Notes under the pieces: model-generated
Told to the model about the DNA's origin: nothing
Seen by the model: the letters and a program-made list of their open reading frames with translations, nothing else
Databases searched by the model: none
From: an uncultured Cohaesibacter sp.
GTDB taxonomy: Bacteria; Pseudomonadota; Alphaproteobacteria; Rhizobiales; Cohaesibacteraceae
Length of the DNA: 64,000 nt
Assembly: GCF_963676275.1 (NCBI RefSeq)
Contig: NZ_OY781091.1
Span: forward strand, 3,760,775-3,824,774
Direction of reading: 5' to 3'
Part shown: positions 56,717 through 64,000 of the stretch, in pieces
Layout of the letters: each line of letters starts with the position of its first letter
Numbering within the stretch: the first letter of the stretch is position 1
Translations under genes and position numbers: made by a program

Positions 56717-57565
56717 CTAGGCCCTCTTTAGCGACTGCGGCAGAATATAGGCTGATGGCACATGTGGCGGCCTGTTGACCCGCAACGGAATATTGAAGAC
56801 CTCTTCCATCAAATCATCGGTCAGAATGTCCTCTGGCGCCCCATCGGCAACAATGCGCCCCTTCTTGAAAACCAGCAGGCGATGGGCGAACATCGCCGCG
56901 ATATTGAGGTCATGCAACACCGTGATGCAGCCGCCGCCCGCATCAACATAGCGCCGGGCCTGCTCCATGATATCGACCTGATGACGAATATCGAGATTGG
57001 AAATCGGTTCATCGAGAAACAGGAAATTGGCCCCCGCCTCGCAGGTAGGCTCCCAGACCTGCGCCAGAGTGCGGGCAAGCTGCACCCGCTGCTGTTCACC
57101 GCCCGATAGTGCCTGATAGGGACTGCCCGCATGATGCGCCATATCCACTCGCGCCAGCGCATCAAACGCCCGGCGCGCAACCGCATCCGCGCCCTTGGCG
57201 CTGACTTCTGCCCCCAACCGCACCACTTCCAGCACGGTGAAGGGAAAAGCCAGATGGCTCGATTGAGCCATCACCGCACGGCGCTGCGCCATTTGCTGCA
57301 AGTTGAGCGAGGAAAGCGCCACGCCCTCGAAACAGACAGAGCCCCTGCTGGGGCGATAATCACCGGTCAGCATTTTCAGAAAGGTCGATTTTCCCGCACC
57401 ATTTGGCCCGATGATCACCGTCAGTTCGGAGGCGGAAAGCGAGAGCGAGAGAGAATGCAGAATCGGCTTCTTGCCCAACATCAGAGAGGCATCTTCAACA
57501 TCAAAGCGCGTAACAATGCGCGATCGGGCGGCAACTGCCTGCTTGGGCATGGTGAGAGAAGTCAT
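56717..57565 (-). CDS. hmuV: Heme ABC transporter ATP-binding protein HmuV
   Basis: 282 residues from the ATG overlapping hmuU stop (ATGA). Walker A IIGPNGAGKST, signature ALSGGEQQRVQLARTLAQ, Walker B FLFLDEP, H-loop TVLHDLN. The insert WEPTCEAGANF before Walker B is typical for HmuV. It drives heme import from the periplasm. Confidence 0.93.
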   Translation of the reverse strand: MTSLTMPKQAVAARSRIVTRFDVEDASLMLGKKPILHSLSLSLSASELTVIIGPNGAGKSTFLKMLTGDYRPSRGSVCFEGVALSSLNLQQMAQRRAVMAQSSHLAFPFTVLEVVRLGAEVSAKGADAVARRAFDALARVDMAHHAGSPYQALSGGEQQRVQLARTLAQVWEPTCEAGANFLFLDEPISNLDIRHQVDIMEQARRYVDAGGGCITVLHDLNIAAMFAHRLLVFKKGRIVADGAPEDILTDDLMEEVFNIPLRVNRPPHVPSAYILPQSLKRA

Positions 57566-58662
57566 AGCGACAAAGCCTTTCTCTTTCGCAACAGCAACCA
57601 CAGGAAAAACGGCCCGCCAATGGCAGACATGACGATACCGATCGGCATTTCGGCAGGCGCATCAATGGTGCGAGCCAGAATGTCGGTCAGCATCAGAAGG
57701 ATAGCGCCCAGCAACCCCGAAGCAGGCAACAGGAAACGGTGATCCGGCCCGATGATCAAGCGCAGCGTATGCGGCACGATGATCCCGACAAAACCGATGA
57801 TCCCCGATACCGAAACCGCAGCCCCGACAGAAAGGGCAATGAAGAGCACAAGCCGTCGCTTGAGCGCCTGAACATCAACTCCCATATGCAAGGCCTGATG
57901 ATCGCCCAGCAACAGCGCATTCAGCCCCCGCGAATGGACCATCATGGCCAGCATCGAGATGAGCATGAATGGCCCGGACAGCAACAGCTTGGACCATGTG
58001 GCTCCACCAAGTCCACCCAGTGTCCAGAAGGTGAGATCGCGCAATTGCTGATCATCAGCCACATAAACCAAAAAGCCCACCCCGGCTCCGGCAATCGCCG
58101 CCAGCGCGATACCGGCAAGCAGCATCGTCGCCACCGAGGTCTGCCCGCCCTGTGTACCGATTGAAAACAGAATGAGCGTGGCAGCCAATCCTCCGGCAAA
58201 AGCGGAGGCAGGCAGCAGATAACTCCCCAGCAGCACCGCCAGTGGAGCCAGAAGCGTTCCGCCAAGCACGATGGAAAGAACGGCCCCGAAAGCCGCGCCA
58301 CCCGAAATGCCGATGATCCCCGGATCGGTCAATGGGTTGCGAAACAGCCCCTGCAAACAGGCACCGGCCACGGCAAGAGAAGCGCCGACCATCCCCCCCA
58401 TCACCATACGCGGCAGCCGGATGCGAAACAGGATGACATTGTCGCCAGCGGAAAGCCCGGCGGGCTCACCACCGAACGCCCCGGCAAGCCAGCGCCCCAA
58501 TGTGCCAAGCGACACCGAACTGGCGCCGATACTGATGGACGCAACAATGGTTCCGGCCAGCAGCACAGCCAACGCCAACAGGGCAATCCAGCCCATATGC
58601 GAGCGATCTCCCAGAAAGGGGCGCTTGCCAAACATCCCTTTATTCAAGGCTGGCTGATACAT
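57562..58662 (-). CDS. hmuU: Heme ABC transporter permease HmuU
   Basis: 366 residues from MYQPALNKG. About ten helices of the FecCD family. Landmarks are LFRIRLPRMVMGGMVGASLAVAGACLQGLFRNPLTDPGIIGISGGAAFGA and GIIGFVGIIVPHTLRLIIGPDHRFLLPAS. It pairs with HmuV and HmuT. Confidence 0.93.
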   Translation of the reverse strand: MYQPALNKGMFGKRPFLGDRSHMGWIALLALAVLLAGTIVASISIGASSVSLGTLGRWLAGAFGGEPAGLSAGDNVILFRIRLPRMVMGGMVGASLAVAGACLQGLFRNPLTDPGIIGISGGAAFGAVLSIVLGGTLLAPLAVLLGSYLLPASAFAGGLAATLILFSIGTQGGQTSVATMLLAGIALAAIAGAGVGFLVYVADDQQLRDLTFWTLGGLGGATWSKLLLSGPFMLISMLAMMVHSRGLNALLLGDHQALHMGVDVQALKRRLVLFIALSVGAAVSVSGIIGFVGIIVPHTLRLIIGPDHRFLLPASGLLGAILLMLTDILARTIDAPAEMPIGIVMSAIGGPFFLWLLLRKRKALSL

Positions 58663-58672
58663 GGCGAAGCCC

Positions 58673-59653
58673 TCACTGCTTTTCAGATACAGACTGACTT
58701 GCCATATTCTCCAGCAGGGGATCACTTTCATCAAAACTGCCCGGATAGAGCCTCTCGGTCAGTTCTGCCAATGCATAGGGAGTGCGCGGGCCAAAGCCAA
58801 GCAGATACATGCCCGGCATCAGTATCAGCGCCTTGTCCTTGGCAGCTTTTGTCTGCGACAGGGCTGGCTGGGAAAAGATCTCATCAGCTCCCGGCGCGAC
58901 CATCCCGGTTCCGCTCATCATCAGGATGACATCCGGATTGGCACTGACGATCGCCTCATTGCTCATGGGTTTGAAACCGCTCAGCCCCGCAGCGGCATTG
59001 ACGCCACCGGCCAGCCTGATCACCGCATCGGCCTGCGTCTCTTCTCCACCAACCATCAGGCGACCGCCTTGCATGGAAAGCAGAAACAGGATCGTCTTGC
59101 GCTCGCCCTTGATGGCGCCCACTTTCTCCGCAACCCTGTCCATCGCGCTGCCGACGCTTTGGGCAAGCCCGTTTGCGGCCTCTGCGTCACCAAGCGCTTC
59201 GCCAACCGTAGTGATCTTGGAGAGGATGCCTTCCTTGCTATCCTCTTCTGCAACAGTGACGATGGGCACCCCGGCCGCCTCGAGCAGCTCGAGCGCATCA
59301 GGAGGCCCCGCCCCTTCGATCATCAGGATCAATCCCGGATCGGTCGCCAGCACACCTTCAGCCGACAGCGCGCGCATATAGCCGACATTGGGTTTGTCCT
59401 TCAGCGCCTCTGGCGGATAAACCGAAGTGGTATCAACAGCCACCAGATCATCCTGCCGCCCGAGTGCATAGACAATCTCGGTAAGCGCGCCACCGATGGA
59501 TACAACGCGCCCTGCCTTGTCGGCAGCCTCGCCACCAGCGGCAGCAGCATTCTGCGGGGAGAAGATCACAATCGAAGCACATAAGGCAATGCCGGAAACA
59601 AATGAACGAATGAAAGCGGAACCAAACAGGGATGGCCGAGACGAGAAACGCAT
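58673..59653 (-). CDS. hmuT: Heme-binding periplasmic protein HmuT
   Basis: 326 residues from MRFSSRPSL, with a signal peptide ending near ANAAAA-like QNAAAAGG. The HmuT pattern is RVVSIGGALTEIVYALGRQDDLVAVDTTSVYP, then YMRALSAEGVLATDPGLILM, and ALAELTERLYP at the end. It passes heme from the TonB receptor to HmuUV. First gene of hmuTUV. Confidence 0.92.
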   Translation of the reverse strand: MRFSSRPSLFGSAFIRSFVSGIALCASIVIFSPQNAAAAGGEAADKAGRVVSIGGALTEIVYALGRQDDLVAVDTTSVYPPEALKDKPNVGYMRALSAEGVLATDPGLILMIEGAGPPDALELLEAAGVPIVTVAEEDSKEGILSKITTVGEALGDAEAANGLAQSVGSAMDRVAEKVGAIKGERKTILFLLSMQGGRLMVGGEETQADAVIRLAGGVNAAAGLSGFKPMSNEAIVSANPDVILMMSGTGMVAPGADEIFSQPALSQTKAAKDKALILMPGMYLLGFGPRTPYALAELTERLYPGSFDESDPLLENMASQSVSEKQ

Positions 59654-59839
59654 AATGATTACCCTTGCCAGAAAAGAAGTGACTTGATGGAGAAATATCA
59701 ATATGAGTAAAATATTCAAGTTTTAATTCTTGATTTTCATATTCAACTTATTGTACGAACAAATACCAAGTCAGCTCAAGCGCATAGAAAATATTGTCTA
59801 ACCAATTGATTGCGCTACATGAATTCGGAAGGAACGACC
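59654..59839. promoter_or_regulatory. Divergent hmuT/heme-oxygenase promoter with two TGA-N9-TCA iron boxes
   Basis: TGAGTAAAATATTCA at 59704-59718 and TGATTTTCATATTCA at 59731-59745 both fit TGA-N9-TCA exactly. They lie 12 bases apart between the divergent hmuT and heme oxygenase genes, so one RirA-type repressor could control both. The surrounding sequence is AT-rich. Confidence 0.7.
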
Positions 59840-60166
59840 GTGTATATCGCCATGAACCATTTTCTCGTAAAAGCTGGGTATGAAGAAATTTTTGAGGGGA
59901 TCTGGCGCGATCGCGACAGCAAGCTGCATGAGTTCGACGGCTTCATCCGCTTCGAGATGCTCAAGGGCAACGAGGATGAAGACGGCTATGTGCTCTATGC
60001 TTCTCAGGCCATCTGGACAGATCAGAGTGCCTTCAAGGGCTGGCTCGATTCACGGGATTTCAAGGATTCCCATGACAGGCCAAAGCCCAGGGTTGAATAT
60101 AAGGGCCATCCCCGTTTCATCGGCTTTGAAGCCCTTGATGATCTGGCCATCAACAGAGCGGGCTAA
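59840..60166 (+). CDS. Heme-degrading monooxygenase, IsdG/HmuQ-like (ABM fold)
   Basis: 108 residues from a GTG at 59840 that has AAGGAA seven bases upstream. It yields (M)YIAMNHFLVKAGYEEIFEGIWRDRDSKLHEFDGFIRFEML, the standard opening of HmuQ/IsdG proteins. Upstream ATG 59819 has no ribosome site. SQAIWTDQSAFKGWLDSRDFKDSH contains the conserved trp and C-terminal histidine of this family. It opens imported heme to free iron. Confidence 0.85.
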   Translation: MYIAMNHFLVKAGYEEIFEGIWRDRDSKLHEFDGFIRFEMLKGNEDEDGYVLYASQAIWTDQSAFKGWLDSRDFKDSHDRPKPRVEYKGHPRFIGFEALDDLAINRAG

Positions 60167-60235
60167 GCAGCCATTGGTGAAAGTTGCGGCGCATGCCTTT
60201 GCCGGTCTTGCTGCCGCCGATCTCATTCATCAGTA

Positions 60236-60280
60236 AAACAAAAAGCTCCTCCCTCAATCTGATATCGATTGAGGGAGGAG
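60236..60280 (-). terminator. Terminator of the second TRAP operon
   Basis: A perfect 14-bp stem CTCCTCCCTCAATC/GATTGAGGGAGGAG with a 7-base loop, followed on the - strand by CTTTTTGTTTT. It lies 20 bases after the dctM stop. Confidence 0.93.
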
Positions 60281-60299
60281 AAGCATGAATCCATGAGCG

Positions 60300-61700
60300 C
60301 TAGCGCGTCACGATTTCCGGCCCCATCAATGCAGTTGGGATCGCCGTTGAAATCCACGGGATATAGGTGACGAGGATCAGGAAGATCATCAGGATGCCGA
60401 CCCATGGCAGCGCCGCCCGCACAACCTGCACCAGCGACATGCCGGTAATCCCCGACGTCACAAACAGGTTGAGCCCGATCGGCGGCGTGATCATGCCAAT
60501 CTCCATATTCACCACCATGATGATACCCAGATGAATGGGATCCACCCCCAATTCGATGGCAATCGGGAAGACAACCGGAGCCACGATCAGCAGCAGCCCG
60601 GAAGGTTCCATGAATTGCCCGCCAATCAGCAACAGCACATTGACGGCAATCAGGAAGGTGAACCAGTTGAAACCGGCACCGATCATCAGATCCGTGATCT
60701 GCTGCGGTATCCGCTCGGTCGTCAGCACATGGGCAAACAGCAGGGCATTGGCGATGATGAACATCAGCATGATGGTCGTCTTGGCCGAATCCGTCATGAC
60801 CTTCTGTGTATCACGATGAATGAGCGCCAGCGGAAAGCGGGTCACCGTCAGATAGAGGTTGCGAATGACCAGTTCCGGCAGGCTCTCGCTGGGCCGCCGC
60901 CAAAGCACCCCCTGTAATGGCCCCATGTCACGATAGACAAACAGGGCGATGAAAGCCGCGTAAACCGCCGCCACAGCCGCAGCCTCTGTGGGGGTGAAAA
61001 CACCGCCATAGATGCCGCCAAGAATGATGACGATGAGAAATAGCCCGAAGGAGGAATCCATCGCTGCCGAGGTGAATTCACCCATTCCCTTCCAAGGCTG
61101 GCGGGGATAATTTTTGCGCTTGGCGGAAATATAAATGCCAACCATCAGCATCACACCGGCAAGCAGCCCGGGAATGATACCGGCAAGAAACATACGCCCG
61201 ACCGACACATCCGTTGCAGCCGCATAGACCACCATGACGATGGATGGCGGAATGAGAATCCCCAGCGTTCCGGCATTGGCGATGATGCCGGCAGCATATT
61301 CCTTCGGATAGCCAACCTCCTTCATGCCGGCAATCACGATGGTACCAATCGCAACCACCGTTGCCGGAGATGATCCCGAAAGGGCCGCAAACAGCATGCA
61401 GGCAAAAACGCCAGCCATGGCAAGCCCGCCGGGAAATGGCCCGACCACCGCAATGGCAAAGCGGATGATCCTTTTTGCCACCCCGCCCGTCGCCATGAAG
61501 CTCGACGATAAAATGAAAAAGGGAATGGCGAGCAGCGTGTAATGCTCCGTTGCCTCAAACAGCTTCTGCGCCATCGACGACAGGCTGTCATTCGAGAAGA
61601 AATAGATATAGACCACGCTCGACAGGCCGAGTGAAATGGAAATGGGGGCACCAAGAAGCAGAAGGCTCAGCACCATGCCAAACAGAAAAAATGTTTCCAT
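60300..61700 (-). CDS. dctM: TRAP transporter large permease (DctM)
   Basis: 466 residues. DctM landmarks are IPFFILSSSFMATGGVAKRIIRFA, FAALSGSSPATVVAIGTIV, GTLGILIPPSIVMVVYAAATDVSVGRMFLAGIIPGLL and IGMITPPIGLNLFVTSGITGMS. An extra loop in the middle (about 260-305) is typical of the C4-dicarboxylate subtype. Last gene of dctPQM. Confidence 0.93.
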   Translation of the reverse strand: METFFLFGMVLSLLLLGAPISISLGLSSVVYIYFFSNDSLSSMAQKLFEATEHYTLLAIPFFILSSSFMATGGVAKRIIRFAIAVVGPFPGGLAMAGVFACMLFAALSGSSPATVVAIGTIVIAGMKEVGYPKEYAAGIIANAGTLGILIPPSIVMVVYAAATDVSVGRMFLAGIIPGLLAGVMLMVGIYISAKRKNYPRQPWKGMGEFTSAAMDSSFGLFLIVIILGGIYGGVFTPTEAAAVAAVYAAFIALFVYRDMGPLQGVLWRRPSESLPELVIRNLYLTVTRFPLALIHRDTQKVMTDSAKTTIMLMFIIANALLFAHVLTTERIPQQITDLMIGAGFNWFTFLIAVNVLLLIGGQFMEPSGLLLIVAPVVFPIAIELGVDPIHLGIIMVVNMEIGMITPPIGLNLFVTSGITGMSLVQVVRAALPWVGILMIFLILVTYIPWISTAIPTALMGPEIVTR

Positions 61701-61711
61701 GATACCAGCTC

Positions 61712-62308
61712 CTAGACGGCGTCTTTGTTGTCGGCGACCAGATCTTCAGCCTCATGGCTGGCGATCATCATCTTGCGCTCGCCCTTGATGATCTCGAAGG
61801 CGGCCTGCGCACAGCGCAAAGCAAACAGCGCCAGCCCAATCGGCAGAATGGAGAAGGCAAACCAGCGCGGCACCTCATTGTCATAGATTTCCCAGCCGAT
61901 CGCCGGGGCGATGCCATTGGCAAACCAGTCCGGAAAGCGCAAATCCTGCATGCCGATATTAAACTTGTACAATTTGCCCAGATAGGTCATGGCACCGTCA
62001 AACAGCATCAGCCCATAGACGACGCCGGTAAGCGCTCCCAGAACAGCCAGAATGCGGAAAATCCTGTTGGGTAGCGCCGAGATGATCGCATCAACGCCCA
62101 GATGCGCACCAATCTTGACCCCGTAGGACATGCCAAACAGGATCATCCAGGCATACATCAGCACCGTGGCTTCAAGCGCAGCCTGCCAGCCGGTATTGAA
62201 CACATAGCGCGCAATCACCTGACTGAAGGTCAGAAGCACCATGCCAGCCATCAAAAGCGCAATGACTGTTTCCTCAAACCGGGTGATAATATGAGAAATT
62301 CGGTCCAT
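61712..62308 (-). CDS. dctQ: TRAP transporter small permease (DctQ)
   Basis: 198 residues, four helices, with VLLTFSQVIARYVFNTGWQAALEATVLMYAWMILFGMSYGVKIGAHLGVDAI. A long loop between helices 3 and 4 fits the C4-dicarboxylate type. Eleven bases separate it from dctM. Confidence 0.9.
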   Translation of the reverse strand: MDRISHIITRFEETVIALLMAGMVLLTFSQVIARYVFNTGWQAALEATVLMYAWMILFGMSYGVKIGAHLGVDAIISALPNRIFRILAVLGALTGVVYGLMLFDGAMTYLGKLYKFNIGMQDLRFPDWFANGIAPAIGWEIYDNEVPRWFAFSILPIGLALFALRCAQAAFEIIKGERKMMIASHEAEDLVADNKDAV

Positions 62309-62397
62309 GAAAGCCCCTCGCCCCGCATGCGCAGGGCATAGCCTTGGCGGTGAGCGACATCAGTCGCCCACCAATCTGTTGAATATGCTTGGAAAGT

Positions 62398-63393
62398 CTA
62401 GTTGTTGGATGCCAGTGCAGCGTCAATCAGGTCTTGCCCGATATCTTCCTGGAACTGATCCCAGACCGGTTTCATCACATCGACCCAGGCCTTGCGCTGC
62501 TCGGCGCTCAACTCGCGGATCACGCCACCCGCTTCCAGAATCTTGGCGCGGTTCTGATTGTTGATCTCGGTAGACAGGGCGTTGCGCGTCTGGGTCACGT
62601 CATCCAGAATGGCCTTGAGCGGCTCGCGGATCTCCGCATCGAGGCCATCCCACCATTCCACGGATGTGACCACCAGATAGTCCAGAACCTGATGGTTGGT
62701 CTCGGTGATACCATCCTGAACCTCGAAGAATTTCTTGGTATAGATATTCGACCAGCTATTCTCCTGCCCGTCGACAACCCCGGTCTGCAGCGCACCATAG
62801 ACTTCGGCGAAGGCGAGCTTCTGCGGATTGGCTTTCAGTGCCTCAATCATCGCCACAGCAACCTCGGATGTCTGCACGCGGAACTTCAGACCCGCCGCAT
62901 CTTCCGGCTTGACCAAAGGCTTGTTGGCCGAAAAATGCTTGATGCCATTATGCCAGTAACCCAGTCCCTGAAGGCCTTTGCGCTGCATGGAATCGAGCAG
63001 TTCCTGCCCTTTCTCCGAGGTCTGGAAGCGATCCACTGCATCAATATCATCAAACAGGAACGGCAGGTCGAACAGGCGGAATTTCTTGGTGAAGCGCTCG
63101 AACTTGGCCAGCGATGGCGCCGCCATCTGGACATCGCCGAGCAGCAGCGCTTCAAGCACCTTGTCATCATTGAAGAGCTGCGAATTGGGGAAGACCTCCA
63201 TGCAGGCCTTGCCATTCATCTCTTCATTGACGCGCTCGGCCAGCAGGCTCGCCGCTTCTCCCTTCGGATGGCCGGTGGCTGCGGTCACGTGACTGAACTT
63301 GATCACCACCTCGCCTTCATCGCAATTTGCATAAGCAGGAGCGGCAGCAAAGGTCAGCGTTGCAGCAGCGGCAGCCAGAAGCATTTTCTTCAT
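62398..63393 (-). CDS. dctP: TRAP transporter C4-dicarboxylate-binding protein (DctP)
   Basis: 331 residues with a signal peptide (cleavage after PAYA). DctP features are IKFSHVTAATGHPKGEAASLLAERVNEEMNGKACMEVFPNSQLF, GLKFRVQTSEVAVAMIEALKANPQKLAFAEVYGALQTGVVDGQENSWSNIYTKKF. The second stretch is near-identical in style to the DctP/YiaO C4-dicarboxylate binders. Expression probably depends on the sigma-54 promoter upstream. Confidence 0.92.
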   Translation of the reverse strand: MKKMLLAAAAATLTFAAAPAYANCDEGEVVIKFSHVTAATGHPKGEAASLLAERVNEEMNGKACMEVFPNSQLFNDDKVLEALLLGDVQMAAPSLAKFERFTKKFRLFDLPFLFDDIDAVDRFQTSEKGQELLDSMQRKGLQGLGYWHNGIKHFSANKPLVKPEDAAGLKFRVQTSEVAVAMIEALKANPQKLAFAEVYGALQTGVVDGQENSWSNIYTKKFFEVQDGITETNHQVLDYLVVTSVEWWDGLDAEIREPLKAILDDVTQTRNALSTEINNQNRAKILEAGGVIRELSAEQRKAWVDVMKPVWDQFQEDIGQDLIDAALASNN

Positions 63394-63457
63394 CTAAAAT
63401 TTCCTCCCAGAGAATGGTTGACCCGGGTCCTCCCCCGAGTTCGACATGCTCCACTGG

Positions 63458-63473
63458 AGCAAGGGCCGTGCCA
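63458..63473 (-). promoter_or_regulatory. Sigma-54 promoter of dctPQM
   Basis: On the - strand TGGCACG-GCCC-TTGCT matches the -24/-12 consensus TGGCACG-N4-TTGC[AT] exactly, about 65 bases before the dctP start codon. Confidence 0.92.
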
Positions 63474-63577
63474 ACAAGTAAAGAAAAGATTAAAGAAAAG
63501 GATTCATCAAGCAAGATCAGATGGTTATGAAATCATCCCCACATCACCTAGCTCGATCAAAAAAAGATCGGCGGGGC

Positions 63578-63622
63578 GATTTCCACCCACCGGACCGAGC
63601 CCATGGGTGGAAATCCACCCAT
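63578..63622. promoter_or_regulatory. Upstream activating sites for the sigma-54 activator
   Basis: The palindrome ATGGGTGGA-AA-TCCACCCAT (63603-63622) and a further half site TTTCCACCC (63580-63588) lie about 105-165 bases upstream of the promoter, the usual place for DctD binding. The spacing could form a tandem site. Confidence 0.75.
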
Positions 63623-63631
63623 CCGGCACCA

Positions 63632-64000
63632 TCACTCGATGTCATATTTCTTCATTTTCTCGTAAAGCGTCTTGCGACCAACCCCCAGAGCGTCGGCAGT
63701 TTCGGTGCGGCTGCCATTATTGGCAGCCAGTGCCTCGACGATCAGCCGCCTTTCATAGGCCCCGACGCGATCGGCAAGGCTGCGACTTGCATCTCCCTTC
63801 GCCTCTTCGTGCCGGTCATTGAGGCCGAGCGACAGGCCAAGAACAAAGCGATCGGCCGCATTGCGCAATTCCCTGACATTGCCCGGCCAGTCATACTGCA
63901 TGAGGCGATCCATCAATGCGCTGGTCAGCTCGGGAATATCCTTGCGATAGCGGGAGCGGGCCCCACGCGCCAGAAAATTGAACAGATCGGGAATGTCCGC
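63632..64000 (-). CDS. dctD: Sigma-54-dependent response regulator DctD (partial)
   Basis: About 122 C-terminal residues are visible; the rest lies beyond the window edge. The end of the AAA+ domain (ADIPDLFNFLARGARSRYRKDIPEL; YDWPGNVRELRNAADRFVLG) is followed by a Fis-type HTH (EALAANNGSRTETADALGVGRKTLYEKMKKYDIE). Next to a DctPQM operon with a sigma-54 promoter this is DctD, which activates transport genes in response to C4-dicarboxylates through DctB. Confidence 0.9.
   Translation of the reverse strand, partial: ADIPDLFNFLARGARSRYRKDIPELTSALMDRLMQYDWPGNVRELRNAADRFVLGLSLGLNDRHEEAKGDASRSLADRVGAYERRLIVEALAANNGSRTETADALGVGRKTLYEKMKKYDIE

Noticed and set aside
62389-63822. 477-codon + strand frame
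   Set aside because: Antisense to dctP and its promoter region, which hold the sigma-54 elements.

Overview
The window looks like chromosomal DNA of an alphaproteobacterium, most likely of the Hyphomicrobiales (Rhizobiales). The evidence is indirect. There is a cysG / DUF2849 / cysI / cysH / DUF934 sulfite-reduction block, TGA-N9-TCA iron-responsive (RirA-type) operators around a hmu/hut heme locus, a small IsdG/HmuQ-like heme oxygenase, several TRAP transporters, and a 3TM holin of the gene-transfer-agent type. About half of the window is a transposable Mu-like prophage. The rest is host metabolism and uptake.

Positions 1 to about 33,110 hold the prophage; its tail end runs off the left edge. 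A + strand S24-type repressor (32281-32940) diverges from a long - strand early operon: Ner-like regulator, small proteins, MuA-type DDE transposase, MuB-type ATPase, DUF3164, GemA/gp16 and a Mor-type activator, 32020 down to 24666. Lysis and head genes follow (muramidase, 3TM holin, terminase, DUF935 portal, MuF with a C-terminal nuclease-like domain, gpG; 21566-14069). Then come the protease/scaffold, capsid and tail genes (12841-1281) and a gpW/gp25 baseplate gene cut by the window edge. The head and transposition genes are Mu-like, but the tail (tape measure-U-X-D-V-W) is P2-like, so the phage is a mosaic.

Three AT-rich genes lie on the + strand, opposite to the structural genes: a nucleotidyl-cyclase-like protein (441-1277), a RES-domain protein (13178-14005) and a HEPN-STAND-helical-repeat protein (21904-24516). 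Each sits exactly at a boundary between structural transcription units. In each case the neighbouring - strand unit is preceded, 60-68 bp before its start codon, by the dyad GGAACAGTTCC or a one-mismatch version. I interpret the dyads as late-promoter activator sites and the three genes as a distributed set of prophage-borne defence or moron genes. This is the most interesting system in the window.

Positions 33,110-42,450 contain a 0.5 kb non-coding junction, a small membrane ORF, ferredoxin-NADP reductase, and the assimilatory sulfite-reduction operon with a divergent siroheme synthase whose methyltransferase half is degenerate. Two AT-rich small membrane proteins, a TetR regulator and an enoyl-CoA hydratase follow.

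Positions 42,850-51,750 contain a membrane-anchored hypothetical, a tandem universal stress protein and a DctPQM TRAP transporter. The transporter lies in line with GalD-like tautomerase, type I extradiol dioxygenase and GalB-like hydratase genes. A divergent LysR regulator with two HTH domains faces this set. Together they suggest uptake and ring cleavage of an aromatic acid through a 4-oxalomesaconate-like intermediate.

Positions 51,800-60,170 are a heme-acquisition locus (hutX, hutW, TonB receptor, hemP, hmuVUT, heme oxygenase) with three exact and one near TGA-N9-TCA boxes. Positions 60,300-64,000 hold a second TRAP operon (dctPQM) with a textbook sigma-54 promoter, a palindromic upstream site and the end of a DctD-like activator gene. 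No tRNA, rRNA or CRISPR array was seen.
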